Below are positions 26,588 to 35,936 of a DNA stretch of 64,000 nucleotides, in pieces. The notes under the pieces are model-generated. The model did no database searches, was not told the DNA's origin, and was given only the letters and a program-made list of their open reading frames with translations. Each line of letters starts with the position of its first letter. The first letter of the stretch is position 1. The position numbers and the translations under genes were made by a program. The stretch is from Cyclobacteriaceae bacterium (GTDB lineage: Bacteria; Bacteroidota; Bacteroidia; Cytophagales; Cyclobacteriaceae), in NCBI GenBank assembly GCA_028284125.1, contig JANQSI010000009.1, positions 248,001-312,000 of the forward strand. The letters are read 5' to 3'.

Positions 26588-28144
26588 ATGCCACTTTCAA
26601 CCAAGTCCCAACTCAACTACATCTTTAGAACTGTTTCGTATGTTTTTTTGACCTTGCTATTTTGGCAATGTGGAAGTCCTACTGCTAGTAGTTCTAAACT
26701 ACCAGATACTACTATTCATACAGCCGCAGCTAATCGTCCTGAGCCTGGAACCATTTTCTTATATCCCGAACGAATCCCTTTGGAAAATGGTGGATTTGTA
26801 AATGCTGAACGAGGGATGATGTTTGTCCCATTGAACCGATCCAAAGAGAAGACAGATATTATTGCAGTTGAAGTTTACCGATTCAAAGCGTCTGATAAAG
26901 CAAATCCTAATACACCTCCTGTCTTCTTCCTACATGGTGGACCAAGTTTTGCTGGATTAGAAAGAAGCCTCGAAAATTTAGGAACTTTTGAGGATCGGTG
27001 GCAGCCATTCCTTGATGTTTCCGACCTGGTAATTGTAAGCCAAAGAGGTATTGGACCTTCAAAGCCAACCACTACGATCGAGACAACATTATCATCACAA
27101 TCACCAGACCAACCTTTAAATCATTCAGCGATGATCGAGGAGTTTTTGGAAATCCTTAACAAGGAAAAACAAGCCTGGGAAGACCTTGGCCTAGATTTAA
27201 GTGGGTTTACCGTACTTGAAGCAGCCGATGACATTAATGATGTGAGAATAGCGTTGGGATACGATAAAATTACAATCTGGGGTGGAAGTTTTGGATCACA
27301 TTGGGGAATGGCTTTTATGCGTAAGTATCCGGAATTGGTAGAGCGAGCAATCCTAAGAGGAATGGAAGGTCCAGATCACACGTATGATCATCCAGGGCAT
27401 CTTTGGAATGTTTATAAGCGAGTAGCAGAAGAAGCTGAACAAGTTCCTGGACTTAGGAATTCCATTCCGGAAGGCGGTTTAATTCAGGCACTTGAAACTG
27501 TTATTGACAGAGCTGAAGAAGAGCCGTTTAAAGTCACCGTAAGAGGTCAGGATGTGTTGTTTGATGGGGAATCTATTCGACAATTTGCACGTGGATATTC
27601 TGGCGGTCTTAGGGGTTGGCCAGCCAATGTAATTTCGATGTATAAAGGTAATTTTTCAGGTCCTGCAGAACGTATGATTAATGCGTATAATGACGATAGC
27701 AGAAGTTTCAGAACAGCAAGTTATTGGATGCTAGATTGTGGTTCAGGTATCACGCCGACACGTTTAGCGGAACATGATGCCGACCCTTCCATGGAAATCT
27801 TTACTCGAATGAATTGGTGGTATAAAAATGGATGTACCGTTTGGGATAGCGATCTTGGAGACGATTTTAGACAAAATTTTGAAACCGATATCCCGACAGT
27901 TATTGCGCATGGAACATGGGACACTTCTACTCCTTATGAAAATGCATTGGAGTTAGTTCCTTATTTCAAGAACAGTAAATTCGTCACCGTAAAGCGTGGA
28001 CCTCACGGTGCAATAAGAGCTGCATTTAGAGCTTCAGAAGAGTTCAAGGACGGACTTTTTCAATTTGCAGCCACAGGTGATTTTTCTCAACTTCCAGACG
28101 AAGTAGAGATACCTGCTCCAGATTGGATGATGCCTAATAACTGA
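26588..28144 (+). CDS. Alpha/beta-hydrolase lipoprotein, S33 prolyl-aminopeptidase/tricorn-interacting type
   Basis: 518 residues with a lipoprotein-like signal (LTLLFWQC, Cys about 28). Alpha/beta-hydrolase fold with oxyanion segment FFLHGGPSFAG, SQRGIGPS, nucleophile S234 in WGGSFGS, acid D445 in HGTWDTSTP and H473 in RGPHGAI. A cap domain lies between the nucleophile and the acid. HGGP plus GGSFG is typical of S33 peptidases such as proline iminopeptidase and TAP-like enzymes; the substrate is unknown. The stop at 28144 is six bases before the next gene, a BNR-repeat protein, so they form a bicistron. It belongs to the run of exported hydrolases at 25120-35881. Confidence 0.88.
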   Translation: MPLSTKSQLNYIFRTVSYVFLTLLFWQCGSPTASSSKLPDTTIHTAAANRPEPGTIFLYPERIPLENGGFVNAERGMMFVPLNRSKEKTDIIAVEVYRFKASDKANPNTPPVFFLHGGPSFAGLERSLENLGTFEDRWQPFLDVSDLVIVSQRGIGPSKPTTTIETTLSSQSPDQPLNHSAMIEEFLEILNKEKQAWEDLGLDLSGFTVLEAADDINDVRIALGYDKITIWGGSFGSHWGMAFMRKYPELVERAILRGMEGPDHTYDHPGHLWNVYKRVAEEAEQVPGLRNSIPEGGLIQALETVIDRAEEEPFKVTVRGQDVLFDGESIRQFARGYSGGLRGWPANVISMYKGNFSGPAERMINAYNDDSRSFRTASYWMLDCGSGITPTRLAEHDADPSMEIFTRMNWWYKNGCTVWDSDLGDDFRQNFETDIPTVIAHGTWDTSTPYENALELVPYFKNSKFVTVKRGPHGAIRAAFRASEEFKDGLFQFAATGDFSQLPDEVEIPAPDWMMPNN

Positions 28145-28150
28145 TTGAAT

Positions 28151-31100
28151 ATGAGAGTTTATAAAATCATAATCTTCTTTTTGCTGGTTGATTTGATGTC
28201 CTCGACAACTTGGGCACAAACTCCTCAAGAAGCTTTACTTCCCGATTTTAAATGGGAAAACATTGGCCCTAAACGAGGCGGAAGAAGCATTGCAGTTGCC
28301 GGACATGCAGATCGTCCATTCGAATACTATTTTGGAGCTACTGGCGGAGGTCTATGGAAAACCACGGACAATGGCAATAGTTGGAATCCAGTCACTGATG
28401 GTCAAATCAATAGTTCTTCCGTGGGAGCTGTAGCCGTTGCTCCATCCAATCCGGATATTGTTTACTTAGGCATGGGTGAAACCCAACTTCGCCAAAATGT
28501 GCTTCAAGGTGACGGTGTTTATCGCTCCGATGACGGAGGAAAAAACTGGACTCATTTAGGACTGACCGATTCTCATGCCATCAGCCGGATTCGAATACAT
28601 CCTACAAATCCAGATATAGTTTATGTTGCAGCTTTGGGCCATCCATTTGGTCCGAATGAAGAAAGAGGTATTTTCAAAACGACCGATGGTGGAAAAAACT
28701 GGAAGAAAATACTTTTCCGAGATGATAAGACAGGTGCCATTGACCTTGTTTTGGATCCCAATAACTCTGAAATACTATACGCCTCGTTTTGGGAAGTTTA
28801 TCGAAAGCCATGGATATTATCCAGCGGCGGACCCGGTTCGGGTATCTTCAAATCCGATGATAGTGGAGAAACCTGGCAAGAGCTGACACGAAATCCAGGA
28901 TTACCTGAAGGAACATTAGGGAAAATTACCTTGTCCGTTTCCGGAGCTGATTCCAAACGAGTTTACGCAAACATTGAGGCAGAAAATGGAGGACTGCATC
29001 GTTCAGACGATGGTGGAATGACATGGAAACTAATAAACAATCATCGAGACCTTTGGCAAAGAGCCTTTTATTTTCTCCGAGTTGTGGCAGATCCCATTGA
29101 TCGTGAAACTGTCTATGTGCTAAGTTTTCGATTGATGAAATCCACAGATGGAGGAGAAACCTTTGAACGATTGCCAGAGACCCACGCAGACCATCATGAC
29201 CTTTGGATCAATCCAAACAACAACGCGATCATGATAGATGGGAATGACGGTGGTGGTGTTGTTTCTGTCAATGGAGGTCAATCGTGGACTGGAATGACCT
29301 ATCCAACTTCGCAAATCTATCGCTTAGCGGTGACCAACGACTATCCTTATCATTTGTGTGGCGCTCAACAAGACAATACTACCATATGTGTTGCATTAGA
29401 TGGCGGGTTTTTAAGAAACCCAAGGAGTCAACGTGGATTATGGATGTACTCAGTAGGTGGCGGTGAAAGTGGATACATTGCTCCGCATCCTACCAAAACC
29501 AACATCTTTTATGCTGGTGCGACGAACACGCTGACTCGTTATGATCGTAACACCGGACTTGCAACCGACATTCAACCTTATCCCAGAATTGTAATGGGTG
29601 AACCAGCCAGCGTGATGCCTGAAAGGTGGAACTGGACCTACCCTATTTCCATTTCGTCTGTAAATCCTGATTTATTATTAGTTGGATCTCAGCATCTCTG
29701 GAAAAGCATGGACGAAGGCACCACGTGGGAAAAAATAAGCCCTGATCTAACACGTGCATCAAATGAGACGCTTGGAGATTCCGGCGGTCCAATTGTGAAA
29801 GATCAAGACGGACCTGAGATCTACGGTACCTTGTATTCCATAGCGCCATCGAAGCATGATGAAAAAGTAATTTGGACCGGATCGGATGATGGACTGATTC
29901 AATTGACCCAAGACGGTGGCACTAGTTGGTCAAACATTACTCCTGATGATGTTCCGGAAAATACAAGAATCGGATCCATAGAAGCATCCATACATTCCTC
30001 ATCAACTGCCTATGCATCAGGGAGAAGGTATGAAATGGATGATCGCCAACCATACATCTGGAAAACTTCTGATTTTGGTAAAACATGGGAATCGATAACT
30101 AGTGGAATTCCTAATGGACACTTCGTTTATGCAGTTTGTGAAGATCCAATCAAACAAGGATTGCTCTTTGCTGGAACAGAACACGGTGTTTATTGCTCAG
30201 CAAATGATGGCAATAGCTGGCAAAGTCTTTCAATGAATTTGCCAAGTACACCTGTCACCGGAATTCAGGTAAAAGATAACGATCTTGTAATTGCCACTCA
30301 CGGCAGGTCATTCTGGGTATTGAAGAACATCGAAGCTTTAAGACAGTTTAGCTCTTTCGAGTTGTCAGCTATTCAGTTGTTTCAACCTGCTGATCCGATA
30401 CGCCGATCTCGATCGGGCGTATTCGATGTTTACCTTCCGAATGCTCTTGATCAAGTCAAATTGGAAATCAAAGATTCCAATTCAAGACAAGTTCGATTGC
30501 TTTTTGATGGTTCTCTGGACAAAGGAATGCACCGATTTCAATGGAATCTTCGCTATGAGGGTGCTACCGTTTTTCCAAACATCGTATTAGAAGGCGGAAA
30601 TCCAAGACGTGGACCATGGGCTGCTCCTGGACAATACATCGTGGCAATCGAATCTGACGGCACTCAACTTCAAAAGGAGTTCAATGTAAAAAAAGACCCA
30701 CGTCTAGTTGATGTCACTAATGAAGACCTGAAGAATCAATTCGAACTTGCCATCAAAGTTCGTGATTGTGAAGATGCAGCCAACAAAACGGTCATCATGA
30801 TTAGAAAAATGAGAAGTCAAATTGAAGAAACCATGACTTCATTCAATGATCGAAAGTTCACAAAAAAGGCTGAGTCTTTTATAGAAAATATCAGTGACAT
30901 AGAAAAAGAGCTTTATCAGGTTCGCAATCAAAGTCCTAAAGACAAGATTGCTTTTCCAATTAAACTCAATGATCGACTCACGGGTCTTAGATCACATCTT
31001 GAAAGAGGTGATGCCGCTCCTACTGATGCCTATTATAAGGTGTATGAAGAGTTATCTGGTGAGTTGGATCAGCATTTAGAAAAACTGAATCAGGTCCTAA

Positions 31101-31186
31101 CAAATGATATGGTAGAACTCAATGCTCTTTTGACTAAGGGTGGATTAGACACCATTGTGCAACCAGAAACCTTAAAAGATAGATAA
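28151..31186 (+). CDS. Exported sortilin/VPS10-like BNR-repeat beta-propeller protein
   Basis: 1011 residues from ATG 28151 (a TTG two codons earlier is adjacent to the previous stop). Signal peptide ~1-24 (MSSTTWAQ). Asp-box (BNR) repeats recur over ~50-690: GGLWKTTDNGNSWNP, YRSDDGGKNWTH, FKTTDGGKNWKK, FKSDDSGETWQE, HRSDDGGMTWKL, KSTDGGETFER, KSMDEGTTWEK and further weaker ones, consistent with one or two ten-bladed propellers as in sortilin or xyloglucanase relatives. After ~720 come a beta domain and a helical C-terminus (~830-1005). No glycosidase catalytic residues are evident. It follows the S33 hydrolase by six bases and is convergent with the S9 peptidase gene. Confidence 0.88.
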   Translation: MRVYKIIIFFLLVDLMSSTTWAQTPQEALLPDFKWENIGPKRGGRSIAVAGHADRPFEYYFGATGGGLWKTTDNGNSWNPVTDGQINSSSVGAVAVAPSNPDIVYLGMGETQLRQNVLQGDGVYRSDDGGKNWTHLGLTDSHAISRIRIHPTNPDIVYVAALGHPFGPNEERGIFKTTDGGKNWKKILFRDDKTGAIDLVLDPNNSEILYASFWEVYRKPWILSSGGPGSGIFKSDDSGETWQELTRNPGLPEGTLGKITLSVSGADSKRVYANIEAENGGLHRSDDGGMTWKLINNHRDLWQRAFYFLRVVADPIDRETVYVLSFRLMKSTDGGETFERLPETHADHHDLWINPNNNAIMIDGNDGGGVVSVNGGQSWTGMTYPTSQIYRLAVTNDYPYHLCGAQQDNTTICVALDGGFLRNPRSQRGLWMYSVGGGESGYIAPHPTKTNIFYAGATNTLTRYDRNTGLATDIQPYPRIVMGEPASVMPERWNWTYPISISSVNPDLLLVGSQHLWKSMDEGTTWEKISPDLTRASNETLGDSGGPIVKDQDGPEIYGTLYSIAPSKHDEKVIWTGSDDGLIQLTQDGGTSWSNITPDDVPENTRIGSIEASIHSSSTAYASGRRYEMDDRQPYIWKTSDFGKTWESITSGIPNGHFVYAVCEDPIKQGLLFAGTEHGVYCSANDGNSWQSLSMNLPSTPVTGIQVKDNDLVIATHGRSFWVLKNIEALRQFSSFELSAIQLFQPADPIRRSRSGVFDVYLPNALDQVKLEIKDSNSRQVRLLFDGSLDKGMHRFQWNLRYEGATVFPNIVLEGGNPRRGPWAAPGQYIVAIESDGTQLQKEFNVKKDPRLVDVTNEDLKNQFELAIKVRDCEDAANKTVIMIRKMRSQIEETMTSFNDRKFTKKAESFIENISDIEKELYQVRNQSPKDKIAFPIKLNDRLTGLRSHLERGDAAPTDAYYKVYEELSGELDQHLEKLNQVLTNDMVELNALLTKGGLDTIVQPETLKDR

Positions 31187-31213
31187 CGAGTCCAAACATA
31201 TTGGAAACAGCGA

Positions 31214-33265
31214 TCATTTGTCTCTCAACATGCGATCGAAGAAATCTGCTGTTGCCCTGTAGGCATCTAACCAATTTTTATGAAGCAGAAAGCCATGAAC
31301 TTCATCCGGAAAAACCAATTGTTCAAAATAGACTTTGTTTTTCCTCAGTAATTCAGCTTTGTCAACCGTTTCACTGAAAGGAACATTCCTATCATCATCA
31401 CCATGAATGAGCAACACGGGTGATTTCCAAGTTTCCATCGTTGAAATCGGAGAAGAATCCCGCGCAAGTTTTGCAAACTCTGGATCCTCCAGCGGATTAT
31501 ACGAAGGCACAAAATTTTGGATCACGACATTCCAATCAGTCACACCATGAATATCCACTCCAGCAGCAAACATGTCAGAAGCTCTTGAAAGTCCCAAGGC
31601 CGTCAGATAACCTCCATATGATCCGCCCCATAATCCTATTTTAGAATCATCAACGTCAGGATGGTTTTGCAAAAACAATCCGGCACCAAGGACATCATTG
31701 AATTCACTAGCTCCATTGGCACCATAGTTAATCGCTTCGCGGAATTTCATTCCGTATCCTATCCCACTTCTATAATTGACAGAAAGCACTACATATCCTT
31801 TAGAAGCCATGTATTGATTCATCGCGTAGGCATTGTGATAGTACCCTCGATGATGAAATCCTAACAACATTTGACGCCTTGAACCGCCATGAAAGAAAAT
31901 GACTGCCGGCCGTTGTTCTCCTTTCTTCAAGTCTTCCGGAAGAAAGAGCTGTGCATTTATCTTCATTCCGTCAGCAGAAGTAAATATTTCTTGCGATAGA
32001 GTTACTAAGCTTTTAGACGGATAATTATCTGATCCACTGATCAGGGTACTTTTTCCACTTTCTAGTCTGAATAAGGAAGCTGGAGTAGTAGAATTAGACC
32101 CAATGTAAAAAGTCGATCCGACTCCATCATCCACACCCAACCACTCAATTCCATCTCCATTGGTTATTTGCGTAACTCGACCATTTTTATATTCCCAAAG
32201 GTGTTGACGATCAATGTCGTCTTTGTTGGATGAGAAAAGAATCCGTGATCGATCAGCTGACTGATTCACAAATTGAACTTCATGATTCCCAGGAGTCAAA
32301 TATCGAACGGAATTTGTCACTGGATCAAGTTCATAGAGTTGAGTCCAGCCTGATTTCTCCCAAGGAAACACAATTTTGTCATTCCCCGTCCAGATTAATT
32401 GGTTGCTTGCTGAAACGGACCTGAATGCGCTACCTTGGCCTTCGTCGGCTGTCCAATCGGTCGTTAATTCTCCCTTCTCCAAATCATACACTTTAATTCC
32501 GAAAGGAAGCGCTTCTCTCACTGGTGTAAACAAAGGAAACTCTTGATGGGGTATTCGAATAAAAGCGATTTTATTTCCGTCTGCAGACCAGACTGGGTTA
32601 CTATCAATATCAACACTTGGTGATAAGATTTGTAATGAACTATCGGAGAATTGGAAAACGCCAATGAAGGCATGATCCCCGCGACCAGAGACAAAAGCTA
32701 ACTTGCTGTTATCAGGGGACATTCTCAGACTTCCAACCCCACCTCTTATCTCAAAAAGCTTTTCCGGTTTGTCATCATCTTTCTTTTTAATCATGCAGTT
32801 TCCAGACTTTATGAAAATGGTGGACTCACCAAAAACGACAGGAGAAGAACCTTCAGCGATTTTCTCAAGATTTTTGGAATCAAGATCCACTTCATAAATG
32901 CTTCGATTAGCTCCTTCCGGATTTGACGTTGGATTTGGGTACTCTCCTCTTCTGTTTGGAGCTCCACCTCTCACAAATACCAACCGATCTTGACCTCTAA
33001 ACACTAGCTGAGATATGGCTTGCCCGTCATCCTCAGAAAAATTGGTCAATTGAACAGGTGTGTAGCTTGGTGATTGAGCATAAAAGATGTTTCTAACTCC
33101 CTCTTTGTTAATCACCCAGGCAATTTTTCCATCACCAGAAGTGACCAAATTTTGGTGAAATGAATAAGACAATACATCTTCCAGAGAAACGGATGACTGT
33201 GCTGATACAAACAGTGTTCCTACAAAGAATAATTGAAAAATTGAGGCTAATAGTTTTCTTTTCAT
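31214..33265 (-). CDS. S9-family (prolyl oligopeptidase/DPP IV-like) exported peptidase
   Basis: 683 residues with a signal peptide (about 1-22, LFVSAQ). An N-terminal beta-propeller (~30-410; blades with SPDNSKLAFVSGRGD and SADGNKIAFIR) precedes the alpha/beta-hydrolase domain. The catalytic triad is complete: S549 in WGGSYGGY, D625 in HGDDDRNVP and H657 in PDEVHGF. Family members release dipeptides or cut short proline-containing peptides in the periplasm. It is convergent with the BNR protein gene (27 bases) and divergent from the small secreted protein gene, with a 9-base perfect inverted repeat in the 134-base promoter region. Confidence 0.93.
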   Translation of the reverse strand: MKRKLLASIFQLFFVGTLFVSAQSSVSLEDVLSYSFHQNLVTSGDGKIAWVINKEGVRNIFYAQSPSYTPVQLTNFSEDDGQAISQLVFRGQDRLVFVRGGAPNRRGEYPNPTSNPEGANRSIYEVDLDSKNLEKIAEGSSPVVFGESTIFIKSGNCMIKKKDDDKPEKLFEIRGGVGSLRMSPDNSKLAFVSGRGDHAFIGVFQFSDSSLQILSPSVDIDSNPVWSADGNKIAFIRIPHQEFPLFTPVREALPFGIKVYDLEKGELTTDWTADEGQGSAFRSVSASNQLIWTGNDKIVFPWEKSGWTQLYELDPVTNSVRYLTPGNHEVQFVNQSADRSRILFSSNKDDIDRQHLWEYKNGRVTQITNGDGIEWLGVDDGVGSTFYIGSNSTTPASLFRLESGKSTLISGSDNYPSKSLVTLSQEIFTSADGMKINAQLFLPEDLKKGEQRPAVIFFHGGSRRQMLLGFHHRGYYHNAYAMNQYMASKGYVVLSVNYRSGIGYGMKFREAINYGANGASEFNDVLGAGLFLQNHPDVDDSKIGLWGGSYGGYLTALGLSRASDMFAAGVDIHGVTDWNVVIQNFVPSYNPLEDPEFAKLARDSSPISTMETWKSPVLLIHGDDDRNVPFSETVDKAELLRKNKVYFEQLVFPDEVHGFLLHKNWLDAYRATADFFDRMLRDK

Positions 33266-33293
33266 AGTGTTTATGGCAACTGAATTGTTGAAA

Positions 33294-33329
33294 TTACTAA
33301 AAGTATAAGCAACAATATGTTTTTAGTAA
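33294..33329. promoter_or_regulatory. Perfect 9-base inverted repeat in the divergent S9 peptidase / secreted protein promoter region
   Basis: ttactaaaa (33294-33302) and ttttagtaa (33321-33329) with an 18-base spacer. It lies 29-64 bases upstream of the peptidase ATG (minus strand) and 71-106 bases before the GTG start at 33400. Half-site spacing of 27 bases centre to centre, between two and three helical turns, would suit an operator. A 10-base palindrome attgatcaat (33375-33384) lies nearer the plus-strand gene. Confidence 0.4.
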
Positions 33330-33399
33330 ATGTGTTTTTTAAGCACATTCCAATTGAATCGCATACTTTTATACATTGATCAATTTCTAAACTATCAAA

Positions 33400-33921
33400 G
33401 TGAGAACATTACTATTTCTTCTACTTCTTTCCATTAACTATTTCTCTTCAGCCCAAGAAAAGGAACCCACCATCACCATGATCATTGACGACCTTACTGT
33501 TCGTTGGGATCAGACGGCAATAGACTTGAAGAACTACAATGGAATCCATAATTTCTGCGATGATGATCCTTACAGAGAAAAAACGATTAAACTGTTAGAC
33601 GAAATTCATCATTGGGATACCACGCTCTATTTCATCGTAAAGGAGAAGTTTGATATAAATGAAGACAAAGAAGCAGCCGAAACCTTACGAGATATCGAGA
33701 AACTCGAAACGGAATATTCTACTGAGAACTTCAAGCTTTTTATTCAAGACGAATGCAATACCTTAAAAGTAATTGAAGAGCATTTTGATCAGGAAACAGT
33801 CAAAAAGTTCGAAAGTGAAATAAAGAAGTTTGAAAAGGAATCAAACAAGTACATAAGCAGCATTACTTACAGGATTGACATCATCGATGAACACATCCAT
33901 CATCTACACATTGATGAGTAA
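33400..33921 (+). CDS. Small secreted helical protein, paralogue of the gene at 16353
   Basis: 173 residues starting with GTG 33400, which opens a signal peptide (MRTLLFLLLLSINYFSSAQ). It aligns end to end with the 169-residue protein at 16353, with about two in five positions identical by eye. Shared landmarks: IDDLT..W, C53, LLDEIHH (65-71), DKEA..TL.DI, C119, a charged coiled coil (EIKKFEKESNKY) and IDEHIHHL (162-169). The 66-residue Cys spacing is the same in both. Likely periplasmic; possible disulfide and metal-binding His pairs. No family known to me. It is convergent with the esterase gene and divergent from the S9 peptidase gene. Confidence 0.87.
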   Translation: MRTLLFLLLLSINYFSSAQEKEPTITMIIDDLTVRWDQTAIDLKNYNGIHNFCDDDPYREKTIKLLDEIHHWDTTLYFIVKEKFDINEDKEAAETLRDIEKLETEYSTENFKLFIQDECNTLKVIEEHFDQETVKKFESEIKKFEKESNKYISSITYRIDIIDEHIHHLHIDE

Positions 33922-33939
33922 TAGTGAAGTAGTGACTTT

Positions 33940-34671
33940 CTAAATACCGTAAAAACTTATAAGAATATCATCGAACATTGGCCTCCAGTTTTGCCAATTG
34001 TGACCTTCCGCGACTTCCATGTAGGTGAATTCATATCCCTTTTCCGTTAGAATCTGTTTTAGTCTTCTGGTCGCTGTGGCTTTGTCGTTAACTGTTCCGG
34101 TACTCAAAAAGATATTGATTGGTAGTTTGGAGGCATTTGCAAAATCATCATAGATACTTGGACATGGATGTGGAGCTGGAGATTGTATACCGATATTCTT
34201 GAAGGTGTCATTAGCTTGAATGGCGAAATACATTGCGTTTAACCCACCAAATGACACGCCTAGAATCCCTCTTCCTTCTTGTTTGTTAATCGTGTTGTAC
34301 CGCTTATCAATTTTGGGAATTAACTCTTCTTTATAAAATCTCACATAATAGGAATTACATAAAAACTGAATATTCCTCCTGTTCAAAGATGGGTTATCAG
34401 GATCTATTGCTGAGACCATTACAATAATGTGCGGAGTAACCTTGTTTTCCTTAACCAAGGATTCTGAGAGGTTGACCAAACCATTACCCTTATATCCCTC
34501 ACCGTCTGTTACATATAGCACTGGCATTGCCTCATCAACTCCATCCGGAACGTGTACCCAATATTTGATCTTATATCCCAAAATTTTGCTGTTAATGATT
34601 CGTTCTTGAATTGCGAAAAGTTGAGTGGAGAAAAGAAATATGAAAAGAAGACAAACGATGGATCGATGCAT
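33940..34671 (-). CDS. Exported esterase-D-like alpha/beta hydrolase
   Basis: 243 residues with a signal peptide (about 1-21). Esterase family fold as in enterochelin esterase and IroE relatives: VLYVTDGEGY near 51, nucleophile S140 in GILGVSFGGLNAM, and H224 in VAEGHNWQNWR, with D196 (TGTVNDKAT) as the likely acid. The late segment WQNWRPMFDD is characteristic of this family's C-terminus. The natural substrate (siderophore ester, acyl ester or sugar ester) cannot be said. It lies tail to tail with the secreted paralogue gene (18 bases) and head to head with the PI-PLC-like gene (94 bases). Confidence 0.87.
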   Translation of the reverse strand: MHRSIVCLLFIFLFSTQLFAIQERIINSKILGYKIKYWVHVPDGVDEAMPVLYVTDGEGYKGNGLVNLSESLVKENKVTPHIIVMVSAIDPDNPSLNRRNIQFLCNSYYVRFYKEELIPKIDKRYNTINKQEGRGILGVSFGGLNAMYFAIQANDTFKNIGIQSPAPHPCPSIYDDFANASKLPINIFLSTGTVNDKATATRRLKQILTEKGYEFTYMEVAEGHNWQNWRPMFDDILISFYGI

Positions 34672-34765
34672 ATGAAAGATTTTCTCCTAGTGAACGCGGA
34701 ATTTCAACTCGTTGTTTAATTAAGTGATGAAGGGTGGATGAATCTGAAATTGTTATTTTCATAAT

Positions 34766-35881
34766 ATGCTTTTGGATAGTGTCAGGATTCGTATTCTTTA
34801 TTGGTCATGCTTAGTTGTTATTCTAAACATGACTTCTTGTACGTCCGATGATTCAATTGTCGATCCTGGTCCGATGCAAGATGACTGTTTGTGTTTGAAT
34901 GATATTCAGGTAATTGGAAGTCACAATAGCTATAAGATTGCCGTCGAAGAGCCGATCCTAGATTTCATAAGTCAATTTGATCCTTCTTTATCGCGAGCCT
35001 TGGAGTACGAGCACATACTGATTCAAGCTCAATTAGAACTTGGACTTAGAAATCTTGAATATGATGTTTTTTATGATCCCGATGGAGGAAAATATGCCGA
35101 GCCCAGAGGATTGGATATTGTTTCAGTTTCCGGAACAACACCTCAACCTTTTGACACAAACAAGGAATTGGAAGGTAAAGGACTCAAAATGTTTCATATT
35201 CAAGACGTAGATTTCAGAAGTCATCATTTACTTTTTACTGATGGATTGGAAGAATTGAAAAATTGGTCTGATGCAAACCCGGATCATGCTCCAATTTTCA
35301 TGTTAATCAATGCGAAGGATAGTGAAGTTCCTTTAACAACTAACCCCCTGACGTTTACAGCGGACGCGCTTGTTTCTATCGACACTGAAATAAGAAATGT
35401 TTTTGGTGAAGATCAATTGATCACGCCTGATTTGGTCAGAGGTGAATTCACTACTTTGGAAGAGGCCATTCTGACCAATGGATGGCCGGAACTTGAAACG
35501 TCCAAAGGAAAAATATTATTTGTATTGGATGAAAACAGTACTAAGACAGATCTGTATTTAAGCAGATTTCCCGGACTTGAAAATGCAGTGATGTTTGTCA
35601 ATCGTCAGGAAGGTAATCCTGAAGCAGCATTCCGAATTATCAACGATCCAGTAGATGATTTTGATCAAATACAAGCCCTTGTAAACCTCGGATATTTGGT
35701 GAGGACACGGGCTGATTCTGAAACGATCGAAGCTCGCGATAACGATCTAACACGATTCGAAAGAGCTCAAGCATCTGGTGCTCAAATCATTTCAACCGAC
35801 TACTATTTACCACCAACACTTTTTTCATCAGACTATCAGGTCATTTTTGATGATGGTTCTTATGAGAGAATTAAAAATTAG
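34766..35881 (+). CDS. Ca2+-dependent phosphoinositide phospholipase C-like lipoprotein (PI-PLC-C1 type)
   Basis: 371 residues with a lipoprotein signal (VILNMTSC, Cys25). The TIM-barrel PI-PLC core shows the first catalytic His in VIGSHNSYK (H53), an acidic metal site in LRNLEYDVF (E98, D100), and the second His in MFHIQDVDFRS (H144). Presence of the acidic residues matches the Ca-dependent class rather than the metal-free Bacillus enzymes. It would act at the outer face of a membrane on a glycerophospholipid or inositol lipid; the true head group is unknown. It stands 55 bases upstream of the AraC regulator gene on the same strand. Confidence 0.87.
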   Translation: MLLDSVRIRILYWSCLVVILNMTSCTSDDSIVDPGPMQDDCLCLNDIQVIGSHNSYKIAVEEPILDFISQFDPSLSRALEYEHILIQAQLELGLRNLEYDVFYDPDGGKYAEPRGLDIVSVSGTTPQPFDTNKELEGKGLKMFHIQDVDFRSHHLLFTDGLEELKNWSDANPDHAPIFMLINAKDSEVPLTTNPLTFTADALVSIDTEIRNVFGEDQLITPDLVRGEFTTLEEAILTNGWPELETSKGKILFVLDENSTKTDLYLSRFPGLENAVMFVNRQEGNPEAAFRIINDPVDDFDQIQALVNLGYLVRTRADSETIEARDNDLTRFERAQASGAQIISTDYYLPPTLFSSDYQVIFDDGSYERIKN

Positions 35882-35936
35882 TTCTTCTTATTTCATCCTA
35901 ATTTTATAAATCCCACGAAACGAATAAGTAGCTGAA

